Source of the DNA: Crocinitomicaceae bacterium
GTDB taxonomy: Bacteria; Bacteroidota; Bacteroidia; Flavobacteriales_D; Crocinitomicaceae
Direction: 5' to 3'
NCBI GenBank assembly: GCA_018402525.1
Contig: JAGYIR010000014.1
Location: 124,001-188,000, forward strand
DNA: 64,000 nt
In this document: positions 63,843 to 64,000 of the stretch, one piece after another
How positions within the stretch are numbered: position 1 is the first letter of the stretch
Layout: every line of letters begins with the position of its first letter
The notes under the pieces: model-generated
The model's input: only the letters and a program-made list of their open reading frames with translations
Told to the model about the DNA's origin: nothing
Database searches by the model: none
Program-made: the position numbers and the translations under genes

Positions 63843-64000
63843 ATGCTAGAAAAAAGAATTGACATCATACAATCTAGTTTTCAAGCAGGTAAGTTAGAAG
63901 CCGAACGATTAGGGTTGATTTCAAATTTTGAATTTGACCAATCGATACCAAAAGAGTTCATCTCGGTTGCTTTTGAAGGCTTTTCCATGGGAATTGCCGT
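63843..64000 (+). CDS. Truncated gene at the right edge, possibly DUF1702-like
   Basis: An ATG at 63843 begins MLEKRIDIIQSSFQAGKLEA and runs off the edge after 52 codons. It contains EFISVAFEGFSMGIA, which resembles the Glu-Gly stretch of DUF1702. Only the start is visible, so this remains a suggestion. It is 13 nt downstream of the flavoprotein and likely in the same operon. Confidence 0.5.
   Translation, partial: MLEKRIDIIQSSFQAGKLEAERLGLISNFEFDQSIPKEFISVAFEGFSMGIA

Overview
The window looks like a chromosomal piece of a free-living Bacteroidota, most likely Flavobacteriales and possibly close to Fluviicola/Crocinitomicaceae. That placement is inference. The support is: promoters of the TAnnTTTG type before many genes, type IX secretion cargo with C-terminal sorting domains, porQ, gldF-gldG upstream of dnaN, a 45-aa Cys/Lys-rich peptide, and a zeaxanthin/saproxanthin-type carotenoid operon. 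No rRNA, CRISPR array, prophage or plasmid functions are seen.

Layout. 0-7 kb: two secreted sorting-domain proteins, a zinc module (COG0523 GTPase plus a 63-aa partner, divergent from a Zur-type repressor across two palindromes), a DinB-fold protein, and two copies of a MITE-like repeat. 7-15 kb: topoisomerase IV (parE-parC), then pyrR-pyrB-STAS-rnz, then a candidate small RNA. 15-24 kb: a SUI1 protein, a tiny Cys/Lys protein, a SiaB-like kinase, a giant secreted adhesin-like gene broken by frameshifts, a YkgJ-type protein, a Cys-less Lpd-like flavoprotein (frameshifted), folD and an outer-membrane protein. 24-31 kb: two FKBP prolyl isomerases, then a methionine operon read leftwards: SAM riboswitch, Met/Cys-rich leader ORF, metX, hom (frameshifted), two YeeE/YedE half-transporters, OsmC, metZ. 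31-37 kb: GxxExxY protein, comM, purC, phoH, SAM hydrolase, monooxygenase-fold protein. 37-46 kb: gldF, gldG, a DUF4340-like protein, dnaN, comEC, map. 46-47 kb: tRNA-Ser with 3'-end-derived tandem repeats, then tRNA-Pro and tRNA-Arg. 47-50 kb: a DDE transposase, DUF7935-like protein, S4 protein, meaB. 50-57 kb: carotenoid genes crtI-crtB, crtD-cruF-crtZ-crtYcd and a phosphodiesterase, then porQ. 57-64 kb: a strongly terminated outer-membrane protein, UspA, Tat-targeted pirin, thioesterase, a halogenase-fold flavoprotein and a truncated gene at the edge.

How the genes work together. The methionine operon combines homoserine activation, sulfhydrylation and probable sulfur import under one SAM riboswitch, with a Met/Cys-rich leader peptide in between. 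The carotenoid genes overlap by 4 nt (ATGA) nearly throughout and encode all steps from GGPP to a monocyclic hydroxylated carotenoid. The zinc module is autoregulated by position of its palindromes.

Caution. Four genes between about 19.1 and 29.2 kb carry single-base frameshifts, several in G runs and one in an otherwise intact biosynthetic gene. Consensus errors in this stretch are at least as likely as real decay. All function calls rest on motif recognition by eye; no database search was run.
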